NCBI GenBank assembly: GCA_965262565.1
Contig: CBDHFQ010000030.1
Coordinates: forward strand, 98,567 to 162,566
Direction: 5' to 3'
Source: CBDHFQ01 sp965262565
GTDB taxonomy: Bacteria > Bacteroidota > Bacteroidia > J057
DNA: 64,000 nucleotides
A program made the position numbers and the translations under genes. Below the pieces are notes generated by a model, which saw nothing but the letters and a program-made list of their open reading frames with translations, ran no database searches and had not been told where the DNA came from. Within the stretch, counting starts at the first letter, position 1. The number at the start of each line of letters is the position of its first letter. This document shows, one piece after another, positions 38,443 through 46,960 of this stretch.

Positions 38443-39240
38443 TTATTCGATGGATTCGTGTAGTAATTCTGTGATATCCATATAGGTTACTTCTTCTTCT
38501 TTATTCATCTGTTTAATACCATCGTTGAACATTATCATACAGAATGGACATGCTCCGGCAATGATGTTTGCTCCTGTTTGAACCGCTTCTTCGGACCGTT
38601 CTACATTTATCTCTTTCTTTCCCGCTTCAGCATCTTTAAATACCTGGGCACCCCCAGCGCCACAACACAATCCATTTTTCCTTGAACGCTTCATTTCTAC
38701 TAAATCTGCATCCAAGGCTTCCAATACATTTCTTGGGGCTTCATAGATTTGATTTGCTCTCCCTAAATAGCAGGAATCGTGAAAAGTAATCTTCTTTCCT
38801 TTAAAGCTTCCTCCTTCTTTCATCTTGATTTTCCCCTGGTCGATCAAATCCTGAAGGAAGACTGAATGGTGAATAACTTCGTACTTGCCACCTAAATCGG
38901 GATATTCGTTTTTGATAGTATTAAAACAATGCGGACAGGCTGTTATAATTTTTTTGACCTGATACATATTCATCATTTCGATGTTCTGGGCAGCCTGCAT
39001 TTGGAATAGAAATTCGTTCCCAGCTCTTTTTGCAGGATCGCCTGTACAGGTTTCCTCTGGTCCCAAAACCGCATAATCAATATTTACCGCCTCCAAAATG
39101 CTAACGAGGGCTTTAATTACTCGTTGGTATCTGGCATCAAAAGCACCTGCACATCCTACCCAAAAAAGATATTCTGGTGTCTTTCCCTGTTCTGCTAATT
39201 CTGACATGACAGGTACCGTTATATTTGATTTATCTGACAT
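38443..39240 (-). CDS. HdrB-like (Fe-S)-binding CCG-domain protein
   Basis: A 265-residue cytosolic protein with cysteine-rich CCG motifs: ITACPHCFNTIKNEYP near 98-113, HDSCYLGRANQIYEAPRNVL near 154-173, and LCCGAGGAQVFKD near 192-204, then AGACPFCMIMF. This is the heterodisulfide-reductase B-subunit type that carries an unusual [4Fe-4S] cluster. Its gene starts 8 bp after the HdrC/NarI-like gene, so the two proteins very likely form a membrane electron-transfer complex. Electron donor and acceptor are not known. Confidence 0.88.
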   Translation of the reverse strand: MSDKSNITVPVMSELAEQGKTPEYLFWVGCAGAFDARYQRVIKALVSILEAVNIDYAVLGPEETCTGDPAKRAGNEFLFQMQAAQNIEMMNMYQVKKIITACPHCFNTIKNEYPDLGGKYEVIHHSVFLQDLIDQGKIKMKEGGSFKGKKITFHDSCYLGRANQIYEAPRNVLEALDADLVEMKRSRKNGLCCGAGGAQVFKDAEAGKKEINVERSEEAVQTGANIIAGACPFCMIMFNDGIKQMNKEEEVTYMDITELLHESIE

Positions 39241-39248
39241 AGGGATGT

Positions 39249-40670
39249 TTATTTTTTTATAGGTTCAATATCATTGGCCCAGGTAAATCTTTCTGCTGCT
39301 GGCATGGCCCAGGGTGCTCCGTTATTTTCTATGTTTGTATTCATGGAAACCCATTCTTCTGGCATACTGGAGTCTTCCATAATCAAGTGCCTTCTCAGAT
39401 CTACGATGATATCTAATTGGTTTATATTCACGGGACAAGCTTCTACACAAGCATTACAGGTAGTACATGCTCTCAATTCTTCCTCTGAAATGTAGTAATC
39501 TCCTAATAGCGTATGAGAGGCTGCTTCTTCACTACCGGCGACGCCATTTCCCGGCACTATCACTCCATTCTCATCCGCTTTCAGCTTAAATTTGCGTATT
39601 TCTTCCAGTCTGTCTCTCACATCCATGACGATCTTTCTGGGCGACAATTTTTTACCTGTTATGTTAGCAGGACAGACTGAGGTACACCTACCGCATTCCG
39701 TACAGGCGTAAGCATCCAGCAACTGTTTCCAGCTCAAATCAGTGACATCTTTTGCGCCGAATCGCTTAGGGGCGTTAGGATCTTCTGCTGGCGTATAACT
39801 AAAGTCGAAAGCAGCTTTTACTTCTTCCTGTATGTGTTTCGAAGAGTCTAACTTCCCAAGATCTGTGAGTCTTGAGAAATAAACGTTCGGAAAGGCAGTC
39901 ATAATGTGGAAATGCTTAGAGATTGGGAGGTAATTGAGAAAGAGTAATATCCCAATAATATGGCTCCACCAACCAAATCGTTCCAATAAATGTAGGGTCT
40001 CCACATTGGTCCCCAAAATCCTCATATCAGCCAGTGAGTGACTCACCGGATACATCCCTGGAAGGTCTTTAATTGTACCTGTACCCAATTCTGATAATGG
40101 ACCTGCGCCGATACTATGTAAAGTGATATCAGCAATATTGAACACGAACAATGCTATCATTAAGACGATTTCTGTGATGAGAATTACGTTTGCATCCAGG
40201 TGAGAATAATTGCGTCTTCTGATCAATCCCTTGGATTCACTCATTTCTTTCCCATGAAAGCGGTTAATCTTTAATACATTTCTTCTGATAAGTAAAATCA
40301 AAGAAGCTACAATCACCAGCGCAGCTAACCATTCGTTAATGATCATTACTGCATCATAGGCTAATCCGGTATATTGACCCAAAAACCGATGCTGTCCTGT
40401 AAGACCATCAATAATGATCTCAAGCACTTCTATATTGATAACGAAGAAACTGACGTATAATATAGCGTGAAGGACAGCGGGAACGAGGCGTTTAAACATC
40501 TTCTTCTGTCCGAAAGCTACGAGTAACATCTGACGAAAGCGTTCACCTGGTTGGTCTGAAATATCTGTTGGCCTCCCTAAATTGATAGATTGACGAATTT
40601 GACCAATTTGATATGTGAAAAAACCTAAACCTGCAATTAAGAGGATGAGGAAGAAAAGTTGTTCTATCAT
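39249..40670 (-). CDS. Membrane-bound [4Fe-4S] protein (HdrC/NarI-like fusion)
   Basis: A 473-residue protein. The N-terminal half has about five transmembrane helices resembling the cytochrome-b-like NarI/DsrM module. The C-terminal half has a dicluster ferredoxin domain with CTECGRCTSVCP and, about 75 residues later, CTTCNACVEACP. It would pass electrons between membrane quinone and the HdrB-like partner encoded immediately downstream. This two-gene arrangement recurs in Bacteroidota, but its physiological partner is not established. Confidence 0.88.
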   Translation of the reverse strand: MIEQLFFLILLIAGLGFFTYQIGQIRQSINLGRPTDISDQPGERFRQMLLVAFGQKKMFKRLVPAVLHAILYVSFFVINIEVLEIIIDGLTGQHRFLGQYTGLAYDAVMIINEWLAALVIVASLILLIRRNVLKINRFHGKEMSESKGLIRRRNYSHLDANVILITEIVLMIALFVFNIADITLHSIGAGPLSELGTGTIKDLPGMYPVSHSLADMRILGTNVETLHLLERFGWWSHIIGILLFLNYLPISKHFHIMTAFPNVYFSRLTDLGKLDSSKHIQEEVKAAFDFSYTPAEDPNAPKRFGAKDVTDLSWKQLLDAYACTECGRCTSVCPANITGKKLSPRKIVMDVRDRLEEIRKFKLKADENGVIVPGNGVAGSEEAASHTLLGDYYISEEELRACTTCNACVEACPVNINQLDIIVDLRRHLIMEDSSMPEEWVSMNTNIENNGAPWAMPAAERFTWANDIEPIKK

Positions 40671-40866
40671 AGCAGAAATAAATTATGATATGAAAATACT
40701 GCTTTGAAATCTGGAATTATAATTAATCCTATTCAAGTTCGGACATAAAATCCAAAAAAGCTATGCATGCACACTAAATTATAAAAATTGTTTGGTCTTT
40801 CTATCTTCTATCCATGTTTTGAGGAAAAATTTTTATAAAAGTTTTTAAAAATAATAATTAATCGCG

Positions 40867-40874
40867 TACATTTG
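40867..40874 (+). promoter_or_regulatory. Candidate tRNA promoter -7 box
   Basis: TACATTTG matches TAnnTTTG and ends 19 nt before the tRNA-Phe 5' end. A T-rich stretch lies at the -33 position, without a clear TTG. Confidence 0.5.
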
Positions 40875-40893
40875 CAGCACTTTAAACATTATT

Positions 40894-40966
40894 GGTGCGG
40901 TAGCTCAGTTGGTAGAGCACAGGACTGAAAATCCTGGTGTCGCCAGTTCGATTCTGGCCCGCACCA
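40894..40966 (+). tRNA. tRNA-Phe (anticodon GAA)
   Basis: A 73-nt cloverleaf. The acceptor arms GGTGCGG and CCGCACC pair perfectly, the D-arm is GCTCAGTTGGTAGAGC, and the anticodon stem-loop CAGGACTGAAAATCCTG has GAA in the loop. The T-arm is GCCAGTTCGATTCTGGC and the discriminator is A. CCA is not encoded. No second copy of the 3' end was found downstream in the window, so there is no sign of an attL/attR pair. Confidence 0.97.
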
Positions 40967-41131
40967 CTTCTAAAAATCAAGTACTTATAGCTTTGGATTA
41001 ATATTCTTAATTTACCAACAGATTAAGAGATCCATTTAATATGTTGAAAATATGAACTATTATTTCAACTTATAATTATCATATTTATAATATAAACTTG
41101 AAATAAAAGGCTTTTGAGATATTCTCAGGTT

Positions 41132-41299
41132 TCAACATCTCGCATCATTCTGAGGTTTATGAACATTAGCTATTCCTCCATCTTTAAAAAAGCTTATGGT
41201 TGTTGAAACGCTTTCTTTGGGATCAGCATAATTCAACTCAAAGGTATTTCTTCGTATACTGCATTTCTTAAAAATTCGAAATCTTTTCCCTCCAAGCTT
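41132..41299 (-). pseudogene. Possible gene remnant, start lost
   Basis: A minus-strand open frame of 55 codons ending at the stop 41132-41134. It contains RRNTFELNYADPKESVST and ends FFKDGGIANVHKPQNDARC. There is no in-frame ATG. Just upstream, a second frame reads VEALIYSIEHVSYITNESLE, as if one protein were split by a frameshift. Family not recognised. Confidence 0.3.
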
Positions 41300-41399
41300 T
41301 CATTTGTTATATAACTGACATGCTCAATCGAGTATATTAATGCTTCGACTGATTTTGTATGTTAGATAATTCCCACTCTATAAATCTATTGTAGCTTTG

Positions 41400-41429
41400 T
41401 TGTATTCGCAGGAAAATAGTTTATTTTTG
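41400..41429 (+). promoter_or_regulatory. Bacteroidota-type promoter
   Basis: TTG (41400-41402), 19 nt, then TATTTTTG (41422-41429). This is the textbook -33/-7 arrangement and the best promoter in the window. It points into the decayed ATPase gene and, beyond it, the COG0523 gene. Confidence 0.6.
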
Positions 41430-41442
41430 CAACTATGTTGCA
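41428..41442 (+). promoter_or_regulatory. 15-bp inverted repeat, candidate operator
   Basis: TGCAAC-TAT-GTTGCA is a perfect 6-bp inverted repeat with a 3-nt spacer. It overlaps the end of the -7 box and the expected transcription start, an ideal place for a repressor. Its position upstream of a COG0523 gene suggests a metal-responsive regulator (inference). Confidence 0.5.
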
Positions 41443-41850
41443 TAATGTAAATGTATGTTATGATCCAAACCAAGAACACATCTAAGTATGTCAGAAATAT
41501 CCAAAACATTAGAAACTTGGCCTTAGTGGTTGAACAAAGAATTGTTTAACTATTTGGAACCAATGGGATAGGAAAAATTCCCTCTACTAACACCTTGTTG
41601 GAATCTATAAAAATGGGACTCTTACAGTATAAGAATTAAAGAATTTTATACCTGTCGAATAGCCTAAGAAGTCCGTAAATCATTGGTTGAATTCCCAAGT
41701 TTGTTAGCCAATACTCCTATCTATCAGGCAAAAAATGGATGATCTCTGTAGTTTGGTACTATTGTATTGGATTCAATTTCGATTGAAGAACAAATTAGCG
41801 TCATGGCATTAAATACTTGAGAGAGGCTGAAAGTGGATTGAAATGAATTT
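41435..41850 (+). pseudogene. Decayed ABC-type ATPase gene
   Basis: From ATG 41435 the frame reads MLHNVNVCYDPNQEH before a stop. After a +1 shift, 41496 onward reads NIQNIRNLALVVEQRIV, a stop, then LFGTNGIGK, which is a Walker A-like segment in the order expected for an ABC ATP-binding protein. Later frames give PKKSV, LVEFPSLLANTP and LDSISIEEQISVMALN with several stops. No single frame survives. It sits behind a good promoter and directly before the COG0523 gene, so it was perhaps once the first gene of that operon. Confidence 0.4.
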
Positions 41851-41879
41851 CAAGGATACTGTAATATTTTCTTTTGTAA

Positions 41880-42902
41880 ATGAATGAATCACAAAAATCT
41901 GTAACCATACTCACTGGCTTCTTAGGTGCGGGGAAAACAACTTTTCTCAATCATTTGCTACAACAAAACACGGATACTCGCTACGCCATTATAGAAAATG
42001 AATTTGGCGAGCAAGGCATAGACAGTGAGTTGGTGATACGTCCCGAGGAAACTATTGTCGAACTTAACAACGGTTGCCTATGCTGTACTCTCAATGATAA
42101 CCTGTACGATATTCTCAATGATCTTTTTGATCGAAGGGATGAGTTTGATGAAATTATTATTGAAGCAACTGGTGTAGCAGACCCCACAGGACTTGCTCAA
42201 CCTTTCGTCGCTCACCCTCTCATCGAAAAACACTTTCCCCTCAAAGGGATCATTTGTTTAGTAGATGCTGAATTAATCGAAAATCATCTAATTGAAACAG
42301 AAGAAGCAAAGAATCAAGTGGCATACAGCGATGTCCTGCTCATTAATAAAACTGAATTGGTTGCATATGAATATGTGGAGGAATTAAAGCAAAAATTGCA
42401 TCAGTTGAATCCCTTAGCAAACATCGTTCTGGGAAACAGAAAGGCATTTCCTATTATTGAGTTAGCTCTTCAGCAGTCTCCGCTTGATAAGATTTTTCAG
42501 CAGGCAAATAATGACTCTCTGATAGAAAAGGAAGAACAGTTTCCTGTTTCAAAACCCCATACCCATCATCATCACAAACATACCGAAGAAATAGTCTCTC
42601 ATACCTTTCACTTCGATCAGCCCTTTGACTATCAGGTGCTTGATCGACAACTTTTTTTGTATCTCAGGCTGAAACCCACAGCCTTGTATCGGATGAAAGG
42701 CTTAGTTTGGTTAGAGGGATCGGAGGATCAATACATTGTACAATCCGTTGGCGAGCGGCTAGATATTGAGAAAAGCAACACTTGGCAAGCAGGAGAAAAA
42801 AAGAAGAGCGTAATGGTATTTATAGGCAAAAATCTACAGCGCAATAACATTGAAGAGCTCCTCGCCAGATGTTTGAGCAGACGCAACCTTACTCAATCTT
42901 AA
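41880..42902 (+). CDS. COG0523/CobW family GTPase (metal chaperone)
   Basis: A 340-residue G3E GTPase. Walker A is GFLGAGKTTFLNHLL (about 13-27), followed by ENEFGEQGIDSELV, the metal-binding CxCC motif in GCLCCTL (Cys66, 68, 69) and a NKTEL G4 motif. A His-rich loop (HTHHHHKHTEE, about 226-236) precedes the C-terminal CobW_C domain. Such proteins insert or deliver zinc, cobalt or nickel, and His-rich members are often zinc-starvation induced (family knowledge). A TonB receptor lies downstream, supporting a metal-acquisition role. Confidence 0.92.
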   Translation: MNESQKSVTILTGFLGAGKTTFLNHLLQQNTDTRYAIIENEFGEQGIDSELVIRPEETIVELNNGCLCCTLNDNLYDILNDLFDRRDEFDEIIIEATGVADPTGLAQPFVAHPLIEKHFPLKGIICLVDAELIENHLIETEEAKNQVAYSDVLLINKTELVAYEYVEELKQKLHQLNPLANIVLGNRKAFPIIELALQQSPLDKIFQQANNDSLIEKEEQFPVSKPHTHHHHKHTEEIVSHTFHFDQPFDYQVLDRQLFLYLRLKPTALYRMKGLVWLEGSEDQYIVQSVGERLDIEKSNTWQAGEKKKSVMVFIGKNLQRNNIEELLARCLSRRNLTQS

Positions 42903-43074
42903 ATGGTTCCTATATGTATCTTTATTTGCTGTATATATTAGGTAATAAGAAAACTTTACAAGTAGTATACTTCTGGGCCTGTATCCTGGATTCTTTTTCG
43001 TTCATCAATTATCTAAAGCAAAGGGTTCAAGTTTTTTCGTTAGCATGAAAATTAAAAGTTAAATCAATTTTGAT

Positions 43075-43668
43075 ATGAAGCGCACTAATTTTCTTAAGAA
43101 AATTCTAGGTTTGGGTTTTCTTTCTGTGTGGGGCTGTCAACCAACTGATACCAAAGTTAAGCTTACTGCTCCCGAAGGTGATGTGAAAGGGCTAGAACAC
43201 AAGGATTCTATTAACTTACTCCGGCAGGAACTGATAGCTGCCTGGCTTCGATCTGAAACCATGACTCTGACCAATGTAGAACAGATGCCTTCTGAATTTT
43301 TTACGTTTAAATATACTGATGAAGCCATGACGTTTGCTGAGCAGTGGCGACATTGTGTCATCTACACTTGTGGGCAACTGGCTGGACGTGCGGGTATAAA
43401 CAACCCCTATGAAAATGTAAAGCTTCCTGTACAAATGCCTAAAGAGGATGTTATCAGGGAACTGAAAAATATGTATACATTTATACGTACCTCTATTGAG
43501 GAGCTATCCGATACAAAGCTCCTTACTAATTGTGATTTTGCAGGAGACACCATCCCTATCTGGCGCTTATTCTATGCGTTGGAAAATCATATCATTCACC
43601 ATCGGGGACAATGTGTAGTATACTTGCGTCTGAAAGGAGTAGTGCCTAAAGGCTACTATGGATGGTAG
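43075..43668 (+). CDS. DinB-like putative lipoprotein
   Basis: A 197-residue protein starting MKRTNFLKKILGLGFLSVWGC, where Cys21 could be a lipidation site, although Trp at -2 is unusual. The rest is a DinB/YfiT-type four-helix bundle: an AEQWRHCVIYTCGQLAG helix and the C-terminal ENHIIHHRGQCVVYLRLKG with the metal-binding His cluster. DinB-fold enzymes use metals for thiol-transferase reactions. An exported member next to a COG0523 gene and a TonB receptor is unusual. It may instead be a cytosolic protein with a hydrophobic start. Confidence 0.75.
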   Translation: MKRTNFLKKILGLGFLSVWGCQPTDTKVKLTAPEGDVKGLEHKDSINLLRQELIAAWLRSETMTLTNVEQMPSEFFTFKYTDEAMTFAEQWRHCVIYTCGQLAGRAGINNPYENVKLPVQMPKEDVIRELKNMYTFIRTSIEELSDTKLLTNCDFAGDTIPIWRLFYALENHIIHHRGQCVVYLRLKGVVPKGYYGW

Positions 43669-43985
43669 CGATTACTCGGAATGGCTTAATCAGAGTACCT
43701 TCGCGACTTCCTGATAGCTTTGCAGGAGGAGTGCGAAAAGCTTTAGACTACTTACCATATGTAGGTTGGCGATACAACGTTAAATGTTAACAAGCTTAAA
43801 ACTCCCTTTTTATTGTGCTACAGAGAAAACTCAATAGAATTATTAAGACGAAATTCCGAGTGCTATGAATGCTAATGATACATTCATTGTCTTCCTGGGA
43901 AAATCGTAGTTCATGTACCATCCTGTTCCATTGATGGAGATACCTCCACTAGGTATCATTTAAAAAATTTTTCAAGGTCAATCTA
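43669..43985. other. 317-bp intergenic region with a small open frame
   Basis: It precedes the TonB receptor. On the minus strand 43843-43959 an ATG-started 38-codon frame reads MIPSGGISINGTGWYMNYD and ends LAFIALGISS. It has protein-like composition and may be a remnant or a small gene. No clear promoter box or terminator was found. Confidence 0.35.
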
Positions 43986-46364
43986 ATGATGAAAATTAGC
44001 TACAATCACATACCACTGTCTATCTTACTGCTAGTACTTACATTGGCAGTTTATGGACAGAACTCAACACTTTCCGGTAAGGTGAGTACCGTCACCGGAG
44101 AGGCTTTGGAAGCTGCCAATATCATTCTTGAAGGCACCAGCTTGGGGATAATTACTGATATGAACGGTAACTTTCTCATTTCAGACATTCCAGCTGGAAC
44201 GTATCAGGTCAAGGTGAGTTATCTGGGATATCTATCTGTATCGGAAGCGATATCTCTTGAGACGGGGCAGTCCGTGGAAAGAAATTTTTCATTGCAGATG
44301 GATGTATTAAATACGGAAGCCGTAGTGGTCAGCGGTACTCGGTACGAGCAAGATCGAGTGAACAACCCAGTAATTGTGAACATTGTGGATAACAAACTGC
44401 TTAATGCCACTCAATCCATTGCTATTTCTGAAGGATTAAACTTCCAGCCTGGCGTGAGGGTGGAAACCAATTGTCAAAATTGTGGTTTTACGCAGGTACG
44501 ATTGAATGGCTTGGAGGGGGCTTATTCTCAAATCCTTATCAACAGTCGCCCTATTTTTAGTGCCTTGAACAGTGTGTACGGGCTGGATCAAATACCTACT
44601 AACATTGTAGAGCGAATAGAAGTGGTACGCAGTGGAGGTTCTGCCCTCTATGGGTCCAATGCGATAGGAGGCACAATCAATATTATTACACGGGAACCTG
44701 TAGAAAACGCCTGGGAAATCCGCTCGAATACAGCTTTGATTGACGGAGATGCCCTGGATCAGACCTTTAACATCAATGGGTCAATTGTCAATGAGAGTCT
44801 GACCAGTGGAGTCACCTTTTACGGAATGAGCCGCAAACGGGATAGTTACGATGCTAATGGGGATGGATTTACCGAATTAGTACAGCTGGAAAACACGGTG
44901 CTGGGGGTAAACGCCTTTTTCAAACCAGGTGAGCGTAGCAAAATCTCCATAGACTTTAGTGCGCTTGAGGAATACCGTAGGGGGGGAGATCGTCTGGATT
45001 GGGCTCCACATTTTACGGACATCACGGAAGAGCTTGATCACAACACCTTTTTTGGTGGCATTAACTACCAACAATGGACTAAAGATAATCGGAATAAAAT
45101 CTCTGTCTATGCTTCTGCGCAAAACACAGAAAGAGGAAGTTATTATGGTGGATTAGGTGGAGGCCGAACGGCAGAAGATAGCCTGCTTGCCATCAATGCC
45201 TACGGTCTTACTGAAGACCTCGCCTTAGTTGCAGGTGTTCAATACAACCGTTACTTTACAAACAATGATGTAATCACAATAGGGGTCGAAAATCAGTATT
45301 ATGATACCAAAGATGAGATTCAGGGTTACAATCGATTAATCGATCAGCAAGTAAATACGACAGGGTTCTTTGCTCAGTATGAGTGGAAGCCAATCCAAAA
45401 GTTTACTGCCCTGCTGGGTGCGAGATATGATATTTCAAACGTAGATGGAAATTATCAAATCGCTAACATTAATAACACAGCGGACATAAACGTTGGAGTA
45501 TTTAGCCCCCGGCTTACCTTGCTGTATAAGATAAATGAAGAACTGCGCTTCAGAGGGGGATATGCAAGAGGCTTCAGGGCGCCCCAGGCTTTTAATGAAG
45601 ACCTGCACATTTCTTCTGTAGGAGGTGAACCCCTCTTTGTTATCTTATCTGAAGGGCTGGATAAAGAAACCTCTAATGCATATACAGGTTCTCTAAATTA
45701 TACCAAAAGCCTTGGTTTGTCCCAAGTCAACTTGTTGATCGAAGGATTTTACACCCAATTGCAAAATCCATTTACTCAAGTAAGTACGGGCGCTGTATTA
45801 CCCAACGGATCCATTATAGAAGAGGTGAGAAATGGAGAAGGGGCTACGGTTTCCGGTATCAACTTCGAAGCGGGTTTTTCGCCTTCTAGTAAATTTTCTT
45901 TGCAGCTTGGGGGTACTGCTCAGCAGACCAGCTATGAAGAAACTCAAGTGCTATTCGAGCCTGATCCTGGATCAAACGAACAAATGGTAGTTGTGGATGA
46001 ATTCGTGAGAAACCCGAACTTTTATGGTTACTTTACCTCCTTTTACAATGTTTCTGACGCCTTTACGATTGATTTGACTGGTACCTACACGGGTTCTATG
46101 ATCGTACCGCGTGTGGTGAGTGAATCTGGTTTCCTGGATTTAATAGATGTAGACCCTTTTTTTGATGTGAATATTAAAGCCAGCTATCACTTTGAGGTAT
46201 CCCAAGATTTTCACTTAGAATTGAGCGGAGGGGTTAGGAATATCTTTGATAGTTATCAATCTGAGTTTGATTCTGGACCAGAACGAGATTCCGACTTCAT
46301 TTTTGGACCGATGGCTCCTCGTTCCGTATTTATTTCAGTCAAGATTGGTAATTTGCACAAATGA
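43986..46364 (+). CDS. TonB-dependent outer-membrane receptor
   Basis: A 792-residue protein with a signal peptide (ending VYGQ at about 25). A carboxypeptidase-regulatory-like domain follows at about 28-110 (LSGKVSTVTGEALEAANIIL), then the plug at about 115-235 (ILINSRPIFSALNSVYGLDQIP, ALYGSNAIGGTINIITREP). The 22-stranded barrel ends in a short C-terminal strand. The plug carries a CQNCG motif near residue 158, found in a Bacteroidota receptor subgroup and possibly metal- or disulfide-related. The ligand is unknown. The thioredoxin-like gene overlaps its stop by 4 bp (ATGA), so the two are translationally coupled. Confidence 0.92.
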   Translation: MMKISYNHIPLSILLLVLTLAVYGQNSTLSGKVSTVTGEALEAANIILEGTSLGIITDMNGNFLISDIPAGTYQVKVSYLGYLSVSEAISLETGQSVERNFSLQMDVLNTEAVVVSGTRYEQDRVNNPVIVNIVDNKLLNATQSIAISEGLNFQPGVRVETNCQNCGFTQVRLNGLEGAYSQILINSRPIFSALNSVYGLDQIPTNIVERIEVVRSGGSALYGSNAIGGTINIITREPVENAWEIRSNTALIDGDALDQTFNINGSIVNESLTSGVTFYGMSRKRDSYDANGDGFTELVQLENTVLGVNAFFKPGERSKISIDFSALEEYRRGGDRLDWAPHFTDITEELDHNTFFGGINYQQWTKDNRNKISVYASAQNTERGSYYGGLGGGRTAEDSLLAINAYGLTEDLALVAGVQYNRYFTNNDVITIGVENQYYDTKDEIQGYNRLIDQQVNTTGFFAQYEWKPIQKFTALLGARYDISNVDGNYQIANINNTADINVGVFSPRLTLLYKINEELRFRGGYARGFRAPQAFNEDLHISSVGGEPLFVILSEGLDKETSNAYTGSLNYTKSLGLSQVNLLIEGFYTQLQNPFTQVSTGAVLPNGSIIEEVRNGEGATVSGINFEAGFSPSSKFSLQLGGTAQQTSYEETQVLFEPDPGSNEQMVVVDEFVRNPNFYGYFTSFYNVSDAFTIDLTGTYTGSMIVPRVVSESGFLDLIDVDPFFDVNIKASYHFEVSQDFHLELSGGVRNIFDSYQSEFDSGPERDSDFIFGPMAPRSVFISVKIGNLHK

Positions 46365-46849
46365 TTTCCAAAGCTTACCTAATGATAGGCGGTTTAATAA
46401 CCATTTCGCTTTTCCTTTTTGCACCTTTAAGCGCTCAGGATGTGGAATCGGTACGTTGGCTTTCATTCGAAGAACTGGAAGACTCTCTGAATGTGAAGCC
46501 CAAGAAAGTATTTATTGATTTCTATACTGATTGGTGCACCTATTGCCGTAAAATGGACAAAGTAGTATTTACTAATTCCGATGTGATAGACCTGCTGAAT
46601 GAACAATATTATGCTGTTCGCTTCGATGCCGAAACAGACTCGACCATTACCTTCGGTGGCCAGTCATTTATTAACGATCAGATAGGCGAGAGCAGAACCC
46701 CTATCCATCAAATTGCACAATTGCTGGCTTTGCGAGAAGGAAGGTTGGTTCCGCCTATTTTAGTGCTTTTAGACGAAGAGTTTAACGTTACCTCCAGATA
46801 TTTTACATACATGGATAGCAAGACATTATTAAAGGTGTTGAAGGAATAA
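46361..46849 (+). CDS. Exported thioredoxin-like protein
   Basis: A 162-residue protein with a signal peptide (MISKAYLMIGGLITISLFLF, ending LSAQ). The thioredoxin-fold segment VFIDFYTDWCTYCRKMDKVVF carries a CxxC (CTYC) redox motif near residues 57-60, and a cis-Pro candidate is in LVPPILVLLDEEF. Coupled by a 4-bp overlap to the TonB receptor, it probably keeps cysteines of the receptor or its cargo reduced in the periplasm. That link is inferred from the shared transcript and the CQNCG motif in the receptor. Confidence 0.85.
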   Translation: MISKAYLMIGGLITISLFLFAPLSAQDVESVRWLSFEELEDSLNVKPKKVFIDFYTDWCTYCRKMDKVVFTNSDVIDLLNEQYYAVRFDAETDSTITFGGQSFINDQIGESRTPIHQIAQLLALREGRLVPPILVLLDEEFNVTSRYFTYMDSKTLLKVLKE

Positions 46850-46960
46850 GCCATGATATCATAGCTTTAAAGGAGTAAGAGATAATAGGGTGGGCGATCT
46901 TATAAGGAAGAGTTCGGTAAAAAATGGCAAAGATGCCTGGAGGATTTAGTCTGGAAAGAA

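Larger units (their letters stand above)
40967..41879. other. 913-bp region of mostly decayed sequence after tRNA-Phe
   Basis: No intact gene. On the minus strand at 41132-41299 there is a 55-codon open stretch with protein-like composition (ends FFKDGGIANVHKPQNDARC) but no ATG, and another frame upstream of it is also protein-like. On the plus strand at 41435-41850 lie pieces of an ABC-type ATPase in shifting frames. A promoter and inverted repeat lie between them. The whole stretch looks like eroded coding DNA. Confidence 0.5.

Noticed and set aside
40894..41880. tRNA-Phe as the attachment site of an integrated element
   Set aside because: No integrase and no second copy of the tRNA 3' end were seen within the window; decayed genes alone are not enough.
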